A stretch of DNA of 36,416 nucleotides from a virus: IMG/VR virus record IMGVR_UViG_3300027754_000233, positions 1 through 36,416 of that record; one strand, written 5' to 3'. Position 1 is the stretch's first letter. Each line of letters starts with the position of its first letter. The position numbers were made by a program, and so were the translations under genes. The notes below the pieces were generated by a model. The model had not been told where the DNA came from. It did not search any database and saw nothing but the letters and a program-made list of their open reading frames with translations. Positions 14,057-23,396 of this stretch are shown here, one piece after another.

Positions 14057-17000
14057 ATGCCATACATATCGCTTCCAGACGGTAGAGATTTTAAAGTTCC
14101 TAGTGGGTTGACGGACCAAGAAGCTTTAGGTTTAGCCCAGAAACGCTTTCCCAAACTCTACGCAGATACAAGTAAGGCAGAGGAAGGGTTTATCCCCAGC
14201 GTTATGTCTGGGATAGAAGGGCTTAAATCCAGCCTAAGTACCGCTACCGCTCCGTTGTTTGGCACAAGTGAAGACGCTACACGGCAGCAGTACGCACGTT
14301 CGCAAGCCCGTCAATCCGAGATTGCTAAAACGCCGTCATGGGAAGATGTAAAAAAAGCTCAAGATGAGTACGGCGTTTTTGGTGGGGCCAAGCCTGAAGA
14401 GCGTGGTAGTTTAAGTTCGCTATTGGGTATGTGGCGTGGGCAGTTTGGTGAGTCACTTCCTCAAATGGGTGCCACTGCGGGGGGCGCTAGGCTTGGTGCT
14501 ATGGCCGGTAGTATGGTTGCTCCGGGGATTGGAACTGTTATTGGCGGCGGGTTGGGTGCGCTGGCAGCTTCTATCCCTGCTTTTACTGGCTCAAACGTCG
14601 AACGGCAGATTGAAGAGCAAGAACAAACCGGCAAAAAGCAACCACTTGAATACGGTAAAGCTGCAGCCGCCGCAGTTCCGCAAGCTGGTCTTGATGTAGC
14701 GTCCCAGTTTTTTATACTGGGTAAGCTTGGTGTTGGTAAGCCCATTGTTGATTCTCTTACAAATATTGCAGAGAAGTTTGGCTTTAAAGCTGCGGAAGAC
14801 CAACTTGTAAAGGTAGCTAACCGTAAAGTTGCAACGGCTATTGCTGGAGGGGCGGCTAAAGGCGTTGCTCTTGAGATGCCTACTGAAATTGCCCAGCAGG
14901 TTCTGGAAAGAGCGCAGGCTGGGTTACCTCTTCTTGATAAGTCGGCTATGGATGAGTACGTAGCTACAGGTGTTGGCGTTGCTGGTCCCGGCGGTGCCTT
15001 TGGTGCGTATGGTGGGTACAGTGCGCGGAGCGCTGCCAGAACCCAAGTAGCTGAACAAGAAGAAGCTAAACAAGCTGCTGAAAGGGTTAAGCGAAAAGCG
15101 CTGGCTGCTGCGGCTGAAGAAAAGGTTGGGCAATCACAGGCGTTTACGGATATACCTACGCAGTTTGGCGGGGCACCTGTACAGACACAGACAGATTTGT
15201 TCCAAGATGTGGCGGCTCCTTATTCCCCGCTTCCAAGCATTGACGAGAAAGCAAACGAAGAACAAATTGCGGCTAAAGAAAAAGAAAACGCCCGTAGAAG
15301 CATTTTTGAAGAACACCAGAAAGTAAGTGCTGGGGTTGCCGACCTTACTAAAACCGCTGCCGAAGCAAGAAACAGACAAGATTGGGAAGCCTACGAAGCG
15401 GCGCATAAGCAGCTACTTGTTTTTGAAAACGCACAAGAAGAACTGGAAAAGAAAGCAAAACAAGAAGGCGTTGCCTTGCCTACATCTTCGGCAAGCATAG
15501 ACGCCAAGATACAGAAACTGGAAGAAAAGATTAGAAAAGCGGCTACTGAAGGAAAGAGCGTAGCTAGTTTTCTTCCTGAACTGAATGCTTTGAAGCAGCA
15601 AAAGCAGCAGGCGTCGTACCAAGGCTCGTTGTTTGAGAAGACTCCTGAATGGGAGAAGGCTGACGCGGCGCAAGAAGCTGCGTTTACGCAAAAAGAAACA
15701 GACCAGCAAGCAGCAGAAAAAGCCCGTGCAGCGGGTACTTCCATGTTTGAACAGGCGTATGGGGAAGAAGAAAACAGGCGCGAGGATCAGAATAGGATAG
15801 TCACGCAACGCGCCTTTCAGCAAGAGCGCAAGCAGAAGCAAGAAGAATACAATCTGGGCAAGACTGAAAAAGACGTACAGAAGTTTACGGAAAATGCTCC
15901 GATTGAAGCAATCCTTGTTGGGCAAGGGCGGGAACTAAACGACACAACTGTTCGCCACAACTCTATAAATGCAATCAACAGCAACCTTGAACAAGGGCTG
16001 GTAACTAAAGACGCCCAAAAGCTTCTTGGCCTTAATATCTCAAAAAATGCTTTTTCTTTGCAAACAGCAGAAGAAGCGCAGGATCAGACCAAACGCAGGC
16101 TTGAACAAAGTAAAGAACTGGCCGCGCAAAAAGCAGAGCTTGAAAAGAAACTTAGTGCGTCAGGTGAAAGCGCGTTGCAAAACGAAGAGATGCGTGCTCT
16201 GGCGGCTGTTACTGAAAAGAAATCATCTACGCCAGAAGAGCTTATGCATGCCTATCGCTACGGGCTTGCTACTAAAAATGAAGCGCTGACCAACGAAGCG
16301 GCAGCGCAGCTTTCTGAACAAGAAGGCGCTGTAGAGGCAGCGCGTAAAGGCGAAGTTGATCGGGCTACTGCTAATGCAGAATCAAGGGTAAAAGAAGCAA
16401 AAGACAAAGCCCAAAAAAACCAGATAAAAAATGATCTGCAAGAAGAAGTTGACAGTATAAATGCCCAGTACACCAAGGACGATGCGGCCTTTTCTGTTCT
16501 TACACATGGAGCTTTTCAACCCCACAGCAACGTACTGAATCTTAAAAATAAGAGGCAGGCCGATGCCGCCATTACCGCTATACAAGCGCGTATAGAAGAA
16601 CTTGAACAGGAACGTAAGACCAAGTTTCCAAGTAAAGAACTTGTTGATGGGGAAGGCAACCTTACAAAAGCTGGTAAGGAATACGTAGGTGTAGATGCTT
16701 CTTTGGCGGTTCTTAAGCGTTTGCTGGCCCAAGCACAAAAAGCCAAACCTGAGCCAATGCAGCCGCAGCTTGCGGCGTCCCGTGCTGTAGAGCAGGAAAA
16801 AGCTCGTGAAAACGCAGTATTTGAATTTGGCAACATTGTTGACTCCCTTAGGAAAGGGGAAGATACCGATAGGGGGCCGCTGCTTAAACAAGCTGACGAA
16901 CAAATAAAGCTGGCACAGGACGCGGCTATTGCAGAAATTAACTATCGGCGTGTAGAGCGCGATCAACGTGCCTTGACCGCCGCAGAAGAAAAAGAAGTAC

Positions 17001-20000
17001 GTGACAGCATTGCTGCGCGGCTTGCGCCCTTGCCTAAACGTGCTCGTGCCCCCGCGTTAAGCCCGATGAGAGAAAAGCTTAGGGAGGCGCTTAATAAAGA
17101 AATAACAAAACAAGAAAAAATACTTGCGGGGCTACGAGAGAAAAAGGCGTATCTACCCGCCATATCTGCTGTTGAGAAACGTATTGAAGCGCTGAAAGAT
17201 CAACTTCGCCGTCTTAGTGGTGCTATCTCTCGCGGTATGACTATATCTAATGAGCGCACTGGTGAACTTGCCAAGATACGCAACGACATACAGAGCATTG
17301 TTAGCAGCAAGAATAAAGAGCCTTCGAAGTACGGGGCTGATTTTGGAAGCGTTGCCGAGATAGAAGAACAGAAGCGCGTACAGAAGGAAAGACAAGAGTC
17401 TGCCGGTGTGGGGTTTGGCAGCGTGTCGGAGCTGGAGGCGCAGAAGAAAGTTCGTGACGAGCGCAGGGCTGCTGCCGAAGAATATTACAAAAAAGAAAAA
17501 GAAAAGAAAGAACTAGAAGAAAAGAACAAGAAGCAAACGCATGCAGTTGATTTGGAAAAGTCAAGACAACAGCTTCTTGACGCGCAAAAACAAGAAGTGC
17601 AAGACGCTATTGATGAAATAAAAAAAGAATTTGACCACCAAATAGCTTTAGCGAGTACTGCAATACACAACTTGAGACGCAGGACGCCAGCAATAAAAAA
17701 CACTCTTGAGTACGCTGCGAGCATGGTAGAGCGCGGGGAAAAAGATTTATATAACGCCGAAGACCGTAAAAGATTTGAGCAAGAACTTAAAGACATTGAA
17801 AAAGAAAAAGACTTTCAAGAACGTCTTATAGCTGAACTTGGAAGTTCAGAACACCTTGCTTTTCTTGTTGCCAATGACAAGAAAGTGCAGGCACTTCTTA
17901 AAGAATTGAAGAGACTGGAAAAATGGGCGGCAAAAGCAAAGACAGAAAAAGAACTTGCCAACGCTAAAAAGCGCGCTCGTGAAGCACTTGCTGCAACCAG
18001 AAAACTTGCCAAAGAACGGGCCGATAAGACACGCGATATTGTAGACGGTGTTCATGGGATGCTTGGGAAATGGAAAGCTGCTGGCATAGCGCGTACAAGT
18101 ACTGTTGAGTTCCTTACATATAAAGAAGCTGTTGCCACAATAAGGAACCTTAAAAAGCAGGTAGAAGTAACCGCTAAAAAACTTGGCCTGTCCAAAGCCA
18201 AAGCTTTTGATATGTCTGCCGTTGTGCAGAAAACAGACGAATCTGCGGAACTCAATAAACAAAGAAAAGAAACGATTGCTCTTTTCAGGTTTTACGAAAA
18301 GCAAGCTAGTGATCTTGCGCCTTTAGTGCAGCAGATGGAATCTATAGCCAACGACATAAAAGAGCTTTCTGATCGTTTGGGCATTGCTGTCATCAATGCG
18401 TATAAACCTTTGTCTTACCCAACTAAGCCAGACCGTAAGCTTAACGATAAGCGCCTTGAACTTATTGAAAGATATGATTCTGTACTGCAGCAGTTACGCA
18501 TAAAAGAACGACCAAAGACTACGTTTGCTCCGGCGGCGATTGATTTGGAAGAAAAAGCGCCTAAAAAAGAAAATGAATATTCCCAACAAACATTAGAAAC
18601 TGCCGCAAGAAATCTACCTCACGCACATGCGCGGGTCACGGCGCAGCTTGAAGTCGTTCGGGGGCAACTCAAAAAACCCAAAGCGGAACGTAAAAGCGCG
18701 GCTGCAGCAGCTAGAGCCGCAATTGCCAAAATAGACGCGGCTATAAATAAAGAAAAAGCTTCTCTGGAAGAAACAAAGCTGACGGTACAAGAAAAGTCTT
18801 CCATAGATCAGGAAATAAAAGCTCTTAGAGAAATTAAAAACGCTGAAGAAGTAAAGTTAAGTAGTAACAGCAATGTCCTTCTTGAAAAAAGGCGTGCGGA
18901 GTTAAACACGGTACTTTTAAATATTGAAGCGCAAGCTGAAAAATACGGGCTTGACCTTGCCAATTACGCATTTAAAGAACAAACAGTAGCGGCGCAAGCC
19001 AAAGCAGTTGCTGAAGGTTTGGCGGCTGAAAGGCGCGGAGAAAAAAGAAAGCCTCCGCAGAAGCTTCGTACTGGCTCGCCGGAAGCTAAACGGCAAAAAG
19101 AAATTGACGACCTTGTTAGGGAAGAACTTCGTAACCAGCGCAGGGCTGAAAGAGCTGGAGAAGAACGCTACGATACGGACGAAGCAGCCGCAACCGCGTA
19201 CGCTTTTAGGGAAGACAATAAATTTAAAGAATCCCGTGGCGAAGAGCCGGTTGGTGAAGTATCAACCAAGAAAAGTGTTTATGCTGATCTTAAAAAAGCT
19301 TTTAAGACTGACGTAGAAAATCGCGTTACTGTGTACCAGACGGTGGCTGAAGCTCGCAAGGCTAATCCGCAGCTTAAAAAAGATATCAACGACGACACTC
19401 GTGGGTTTGTGTTTTTGGGTGACGCTTTTCTTATTGCTGAAAACATTGAAAAAGGCAAAGCGTTATCTGTCTTGATGCACGAACTTGGCGTTCACATTGG
19501 CTTTAAGAACCTGTTTAATGCTAAAGAGTTTGCCGCACTTGTTAATGTAGTCAAGCAGTGGGCTGCGCGGAAAGATAATTCAGTAGAAGCTCGTGTTGGT
19601 CGTGCAGCTATGGACCGCGTTAAAGAAGCAAAAGTACCTGCCTATCAAATGGACGAAGAACTTCTTGCCTACGCGGTAGAAGAAGCTGTGAGCGCTGGAG
19701 TGAATCCATCGGGTGTGGGGCCGAGTGGGGCTGTACGTTCTTGGTTTAGCCGGATTGTAAAAGGCATAAAAGCCGCCTTGACCGCTTTCAAGCTTGCACC
19801 TGACACGTTGACTGCACAGAATATAGTTGACATTGCTTATGGCGCAGCAAATATTGAGTTGGAAACAGAAATAGGTATAGAAATTGAGCAAATAGCTAGA
19901 GAAGTTTTTAACGAACCCTTAACAGGAGTAAGCACGAAGCCTAGTTGGAACGCAGAATTATCTCGTGTAGCAGAACGAGTTATTTCTATTGGTGAATTTG

Positions 20001-23000
20001 GCCCTGTAAAAAATGCGTACATAACTGTGGATAAAGACTTTAATTTAAATGGTGTTGACGGTATAAACTATCCCCTTTTTATGGCAATTTATGTTTTTGA
20101 CGGGGATGCTCCAAGCCAAGGCCGAAACCAGAATAGCGTTGTAGATAAGTTTACAGCACAACTATATGACCCACGAAAAAGAAATAATACATTGGTTTTA
20201 GCTACAACGGGCGTTCCTGAAAAGTCAACTTACATTCGTGACAAGTACAAAGATTACATAACAGAAACTTATAACGATGACTCTGAGGCTGGCTATTTAA
20301 AGTTTACTCGCGGTATTGTCGGGAATGCAACTGTTGCTAAAATATGGCGTACTTTGCGAAATGAATTTATTGCTTCTGGGTTTGTAGATACAGGAACGAC
20401 ACTTAGTTTTTTTAGAGCTACAGGCGCTAAAGAGGGTACGGGAAAGGAAAATAGAACCTACGACTCTAAATACATAGCCAATTTTAGTCGCGGAAAACCA
20501 CAGCTACAAGATGTAAAGACAGACGAGATATTTTTCTCCAGAGGCAAAGCCAAGATGCCAGCAGGGTTTGAAGCTGTGCAGGAGTTTGCCGATGCTGCTA
20601 TATCTGCTGATAAAACTTGGTTGGAAAAAGTAAAAAGCCAGCCGTGGGCGCAGACGGCGCTGGGTATAAAGATCGCCAAGTTTGACCGCATCGCTGCCTT
20701 TGAAGAACTAGCCGACAAGATGATTAAGGCTGGCGACGGCAACCAAGCCATGCAGATGATGTACGACCTGCAAGGGCTTTCTGATGTTATGTCGATGGCT
20801 TCGGCTAGTGCTTATGACGGTGCGCTTGTCCGTGTAAAAGACCCCAACCGTCCCGGCGAGTACCGGTATCAGGCATCTGGTGGTGCCAGCTTGCGTTCAA
20901 CAGACAAGCTGCTCAAGCCGCTTACCAAGCACGGCTTTACACCAGAGGCTGCGAGCAACCTTTTCACAGCGTACATGGTTACCCTTCGCGGCAAGAGTGT
21001 TGGGTATGAGAAGCTGAACTTCAGCGACGACGTACAGAAGATGATTAAAGATGTCATCCCCAACATCCAAGCCAATAAGGAAGTGCTAGCCATACTGAAC
21101 AAGGCTCGTGAGGAATACAACGAGTACAACAAGGGGCAGATTGAATTTCTTGAAAGCTCAGGTCAGATAAGCAGCAAGATTGCCCAAGAAATGCGCTCAA
21201 AGAAAGACTACATCCCGTACTACAGGGATGTTCAGGGTTCCCTAAAGCTGTTTATCGGTGATATGAACCCTGTCACTTTGGGTGACTTGAAGCACCAGAA
21301 GCATTTGCAGAAGCTGGTTGGCGGTGAGCAGAAGATACTTAACTACTTCGATAGCTCCATGCAGAACACCATGATTCTCACAGACTTGGCGTTGACTAAC
21401 TTTGCAAAGAGAAACACCATAACGGCGCTGAACACGCTGGGGTTGCTGCAGCCTATCGGCGGTACAAAGGGGCCAACTATCCGTGGTGGTAATGGCCCAG
21501 AGAATGCCAACGTCATTCGCTTCAAGGATAACGGCGATGACAAGCACGTTGTTGTAAATACCGAAGACACCCCGTACGAATACATTCCCACAGAGCTTCT
21601 GATTAAAGGGCTTGAGGGTGTGCCTTTTGTACTTCCCGGCATGGTGAAAATGCTTGGCGCTCCTGCTCAATGGTTGCGTAAGGGTATAACTCTTAACCCG
21701 CTGTACCCGTACTACCAGCTTGTAAAAGACTCTAACGCTATGGGTGTTACACGGGGCGTTAGCTACAGCAACATAATTAGCGTGCTGAAAGGCATCAAGA
21801 GCTACCTAAGCAATGAGAAGCTCATAAAAGAACTCCAGAGTCGAGGCGTTATTCAACAACGCGAAATGTTCTCTGGTAGTACAGAGGACTCTACAATTAA
21901 CCGTAGGCGCATCGTTGGTGGAGAAAGCGGCTTCCAGCAGTTCCTTGCTGGGCAAGAAGGCCGCGCTATAAAGGCAGACGGCGCTGTCCGTGCGATGATC
22001 TACGATGCTTATATAAAGCAGGGTCTTAGCGAACGCGATGCGGAGTACATGATTCGGAAAGCTATGCCGTATTCACGGCGCGGCTTAGACCCAAGCCTGC
22101 GGTATCTGTCGCATATGATCCCGTTCTTTAACGCACAGATCGTAGGTTTGTATTCCCTGTATCAGTCTTTCCTTGGACAGGGGCCGATGAGCGAGAAGCT
22201 GCAGATCAAGAAGAAGCTGTTTGCCGCAGGCATGAACATGGCGCTGGGCACTTTAATATACTCAGCTCTTGTGTCTGGCGAAGATTGGTACGAGAACATG
22301 CCGATGGAAACAAGGCTTCGTAACTGGCTGATTAAGGTTCCCGGCGTTAAGGAACCTGTAGCCGTGCCGATACCGTTTGAATTCGGGATTATCTTCAAGA
22401 GCTTCTTTGAAGCTACTTACATGGGTATGTTCAAGGACACACCGGAAGGAAAGCAAGTACTCAAAGCTTTCAGAAAACAGCTTCTCGGCGCGGTGCCGGG
22501 GGGTACGGTGGATGTGGATGCGATACCGATTATTGGTGCTGTTCCTATGCCACTGCCTACGGCTGCGATGCCGTTGCTGGAGGTTGCGTTTAACAAGTCT
22601 TCATACACTGGCGCTCCCATTGAGACGCGGCAAGACCTTGAGAAGATTCCAGAGGAGCGGTTCCACGACACGACGTCTGAGCTTGCCAAGACACTTGGTA
22701 AGGCGGCTGGTATATCGCCGCTTCAGATTGATAGCCTTATCCGTGGGTACACTGGCACTACCGGCCCAGCCGTAATAGCGCTGATAGATGCATTCACTGC
22801 CCCAGCCAGCACAACCGGTGCTAAGCCTGAAGCCATGCCAAGCAAAATGCCGCTTCTTGGTCAGATATTTAAGCCTGTAGACGGCGGGGCCATAATTAAT
22901 ATGGCAATTGAAACCCTGCAAGAAGCTGCACAGATAGAGAACACCTACAAGAGCATGCTCAACGAAGGCCGCGAAGCAGAGGCAGAGAAGTTTCTTACGA

Positions 23001-23206
23001 AGAACGCCGCAGTCATAGAGCGTGGGCCTGCTGGCTTGGCGGGTAAATTCAGGCAGCAGCTAGGGGAATACAAGAAGGCAGAGACGGCCATAAAGACTGA
23101 CACGGGCCTGAACGCTAAACAGAAACGGGATCAACTGGACGAACTGCGCTCTGAGAAGATACAGCTTGGCAAGGACTACATGCAGGCGTTCAGGAGCGGC
23201 GCGTAA
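14057..23206 (+). CDS. Giant (3049 aa) polyvalent-type virion protein with zincin-like and LPD38-like domains
   Basis: One uninterrupted frame. GGAG lies about 9 bases before the ATG. Residues 1-35 (MPYISLPDGRDFKVPSGLTD..EAL) match a common N-terminus of phage ejection proteins. Residues 136-175 are Gly/Ala-rich and possibly membrane-active. Residues about 330-1760 are Lys/Glu/Ala/Gln coiled coil. Residues 1800-1935 are a zincin-like module (LMHELGVHIGF, H1808-E1809-x3-H1813; DEELLAYAVEEAV near 1867; then WFSRIVKGIKAAL and a TAQNIVDIAYGAA tail) known from large polyvalent proteins. Residues about 1935-2155 are a compositionally distinct insert. Residues about 2160-2750 resemble the large-polyvalent-protein associated region (LPD38-like), including YSRRGLDPSLRYLSHMIPFFNAQ near 2675. 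The C-terminus is helical. In DarB-like relatives such proteins enter with the DNA and counter host defence. The role here is inferred. Confidence 0.8.
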   Translation: MPYISLPDGRDFKVPSGLTDQEALGLAQKRFPKLYADTSKAEEGFIPSVMSGIEGLKSSLSTATAPLFGTSEDATRQQYARSQARQSEIAKTPSWEDVKKAQDEYGVFGGAKPEERGSLSSLLGMWRGQFGESLPQMGATAGGARLGAMAGSMVAPGIGTVIGGGLGALAASIPAFTGSNVERQIEEQEQTGKKQPLEYGKAAAAAVPQAGLDVASQFFILGKLGVGKPIVDSLTNIAEKFGFKAAEDQLVKVANRKVATAIAGGAAKGVALEMPTEIAQQVLERAQAGLPLLDKSAMDEYVATGVGVAGPGGAFGAYGGYSARSAARTQVAEQEEAKQAAERVKRKALAAAAEEKVGQSQAFTDIPTQFGGAPVQTQTDLFQDVAAPYSPLPSIDEKANEEQIAAKEKENARRSIFEEHQKVSAGVADLTKTAAEARNRQDWEAYEAAHKQLLVFENAQEELEKKAKQEGVALPTSSASIDAKIQKLEEKIRKAATEGKSVASFLPELNALKQQKQQASYQGSLFEKTPEWEKADAAQEAAFTQKETDQQAAEKARAAGTSMFEQAYGEEENRREDQNRIVTQRAFQQERKQKQEEYNLGKTEKDVQKFTENAPIEAILVGQGRELNDTTVRHNSINAINSNLEQGLVTKDAQKLLGLNISKNAFSLQTAEEAQDQTKRRLEQSKELAAQKAELEKKLSASGESALQNEEMRALAAVTEKKSSTPEELMHAYRYGLATKNEALTNEAAAQLSEQEGAVEAARKGEVDRATANAESRVKEAKDKAQKNQIKNDLQEEVDSINAQYTKDDAAFSVLTHGAFQPHSNVLNLKNKRQADAAITAIQARIEELEQERKTKFPSKELVDGEGNLTKAGKEYVGVDASLAVLKRLLAQAQKAKPEPMQPQLAASRAVEQEKARENAVFEFGNIVDSLRKGEDTDRGPLLKQADEQIKLAQDAAIAEINYRRVERDQRALTAAEEKEVRDSIAARLAPLPKRARAPALSPMREKLREALNKEITKQEKILAGLREKKAYLPAISAVEKRIEALKDQLRRLSGAISRGMTISNERTGELAKIRNDIQSIVSSKNKEPSKYGADFGSVAEIEEQKRVQKERQESAGVGFGSVSELEAQKKVRDERRAAAEEYYKKEKEKKELEEKNKKQTHAVDLEKSRQQLLDAQKQEVQDAIDEIKKEFDHQIALASTAIHNLRRRTPAIKNTLEYAASMVERGEKDLYNAEDRKRFEQELKDIEKEKDFQERLIAELGSSEHLAFLVANDKKVQALLKELKRLEKWAAKAKTEKELANAKKRAREALAATRKLAKERADKTRDIVDGVHGMLGKWKAAGIARTSTVEFLTYKEAVATIRNLKKQVEVTAKKLGLSKAKAFDMSAVVQKTDESAELNKQRKETIALFRFYEKQASDLAPLVQQMESIANDIKELSDRLGIAVINAYKPLSYPTKPDRKLNDKRLELIERYDSVLQQLRIKERPKTTFAPAAIDLEEKAPKKENEYSQQTLETAARNLPHAHARVTAQLEVVRGQLKKPKAERKSAAAAARAAIAKIDAAINKEKASLEETKLTVQEKSSIDQEIKALREIKNAEEVKLSSNSNVLLEKRRAELNTVLLNIEAQAEKYGLDLANYAFKEQTVAAQAKAVAEGLAAERRGEKRKPPQKLRTGSPEAKRQKEIDDLVREELRNQRRAERAGEERYDTDEAAATAYAFREDNKFKESRGEEPVGEVSTKKSVYADLKKAFKTDVENRVTVYQTVAEARKANPQLKKDINDDTRGFVFLGDAFLIAENIEKGKALSVLMHELGVHIGFKNLFNAKEFAALVNVVKQWAARKDNSVEARVGRAAMDRVKEAKVPAYQMDEELLAYAVEEAVSAGVNPSGVGPSGAVRSWFSRIVKGIKAALTAFKLAPDTLTAQNIVDIAYGAANIELETEIGIEIEQIAREVFNEPLTGVSTKPSWNAELSRVAERVISIGEFGPVKNAYITVDKDFNLNGVDGINYPLFMAIYVFDGDAPSQGRNQNSVVDKFTAQLYDPRKRNNTLVLATTGVPEKSTYIRDKYKDYITETYNDDSEAGYLKFTRGIVGNATVAKIWRTLRNEFIASGFVDTGTTLSFFRATGAKEGTGKENRTYDSKYIANFSRGKPQLQDVKTDEIFFSRGKAKMPAGFEAVQEFADAAISADKTWLEKVKSQPWAQTALGIKIAKFDRIAAFEELADKMIKAGDGNQAMQMMYDLQGLSDVMSMASASAYDGALVRVKDPNRPGEYRYQASGGASLRSTDKLLKPLTKHGFTPEAASNLFTAYMVTLRGKSVGYEKLNFSDDVQKMIKDVIPNIQANKEVLAILNKAREEYNEYNKGQIEFLESSGQISSKIAQEMRSKKDYIPYYRDVQGSLKLFIGDMNPVTLGDLKHQKHLQKLVGGEQKILNYFDSSMQNTMILTDLALTNFAKRNTITALNTLGLLQPIGGTKGPTIRGGNGPENANVIRFKDNGDDKHVVVNTEDTPYEYIPTELLIKGLEGVPFVLPGMVKMLGAPAQWLRKGITLNPLYPYYQLVKDSNAMGVTRGVSYSNIISVLKGIKSYLSNEKLIKELQSRGVIQQREMFSGSTEDSTINRRRIVGGESGFQQFLAGQEGRAIKADGAVRAMIYDAYIKQGLSERDAEYMIRKAMPYSRRGLDPSLRYLSHMIPFFNAQIVGLYSLYQSFLGQGPMSEKLQIKKKLFAAGMNMALGTLIYSALVSGEDWYENMPMETRLRNWLIKVPGVKEPVAVPIPFEFGIIFKSFFEATYMGMFKDTPEGKQVLKAFRKQLLGAVPGGTVDVDAIPIIGAVPMPLPTAAMPLLEVAFNKSSYTGAPIETRQDLEKIPEERFHDTTSELAKTLGKAAGISPLQIDSLIRGYTGTTGPAVIALIDAFTAPASTTGAKPEAMPSKMPLLGQIFKPVDGGAIINMAIETLQEAAQIENTYKSMLNEGREAEAEKFLTKNAAVIERGPAGLAGKFRQQLGEYKKAETAIKTDTGLNAKQKRDQLDELRSEKIQLGKDYMQAFRSGA
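17342..17467 (+). repeat. Short internal duplication in the coiled-coil region
   Basis: Two copies spaced 72 bp (24 residues): FGSVAEIEEQKRVQKERQ at about residues 1096-1113 and FGSVSELEAQKKVRDERR at about 1120-1137. The copies have diverged at the codon level, so this is an old duplication. Confidence 0.6.
19860..20520 (+). other. AT-richer inserted module inside the giant gene
   Basis: Residues about 1935-2155 are encoded by visibly more A/T-rich DNA than the flanks (for example 20020-20110 and 20200-20300 against 20640-20720). The protein here changes from helical Lys/Glu/Ala to an alpha/beta-type globular sequence (AYITVDKDFNLNGVDGINYPLFMAIYVFDGD, NTLVLATTGVP, FTRGIVGNATVAKIWRTLRNEF). 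I do not recognise the fold. A separate origin of this module is inferred. Confidence 0.45.
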
Positions 23207-23396
23207 ATAGAACACCGTGTTTACCTCCAAGAAGACCGAATTCAGCGCTGGCTCTTATTCTCAGGTGGAGGGCTGCAGTTAGCCCTTCCTGTTTTATCTT
23301 GTTGGTAGACACGGCGGGTACGAAGAAGCACTCGTCCTTCTTTATGTCAGCCCACGGATAGTATATCCGTAGCTTCTTTTTCATCTTCTTTGTCAA
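23190..23396 (-). CDS. Small basic protein at the operon end, function unknown
   Basis: 68 residues. The start lies inside the end of the primase-helicase gene (50-base overlap) and the stop TGA lies 17 bases inside the end of the giant + strand gene. It begins MTKKMKKKLRIYYPWADIKKDECFFVP, continues with a basic region (AALHLRIRASAEFGLL) and ends GVLFTRRS. The block YPW.DIKKDE.FFVP followed by a helix and a short GKHGVLFTRR strand resembles small uncharacterised proteins found at ends of phage replication operons. That resemblance and an upstream gene in the same direction are why I accept it despite overlaps at both ends. No function is known to me. Confidence 0.55.
   Translation of the reverse strand: MTKKMKKKLRIYYPWADIKKDECFFVPAVSTNKIKQEGLTAALHLRIRASAEFGLLGGKHGVLFTRRS

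Noticed and set aside
15413-15925. 170-codon - strand frame with Leu/Phe runs resembling a membrane protein
   Set aside because: Antisense to Lys/Glu/Gln-rich coiled-coil codons of the giant gene, which read as Phe/Leu/Ser on the other strand.
23269-23300. AGGGCT/AGCCCT hairpin followed by a T-rich stretch, a possible + strand terminator
   Set aside because: It lies inside the 68-residue - strand gene, has only a 6-bp stem and an interrupted T run. It may work but is not well supported.
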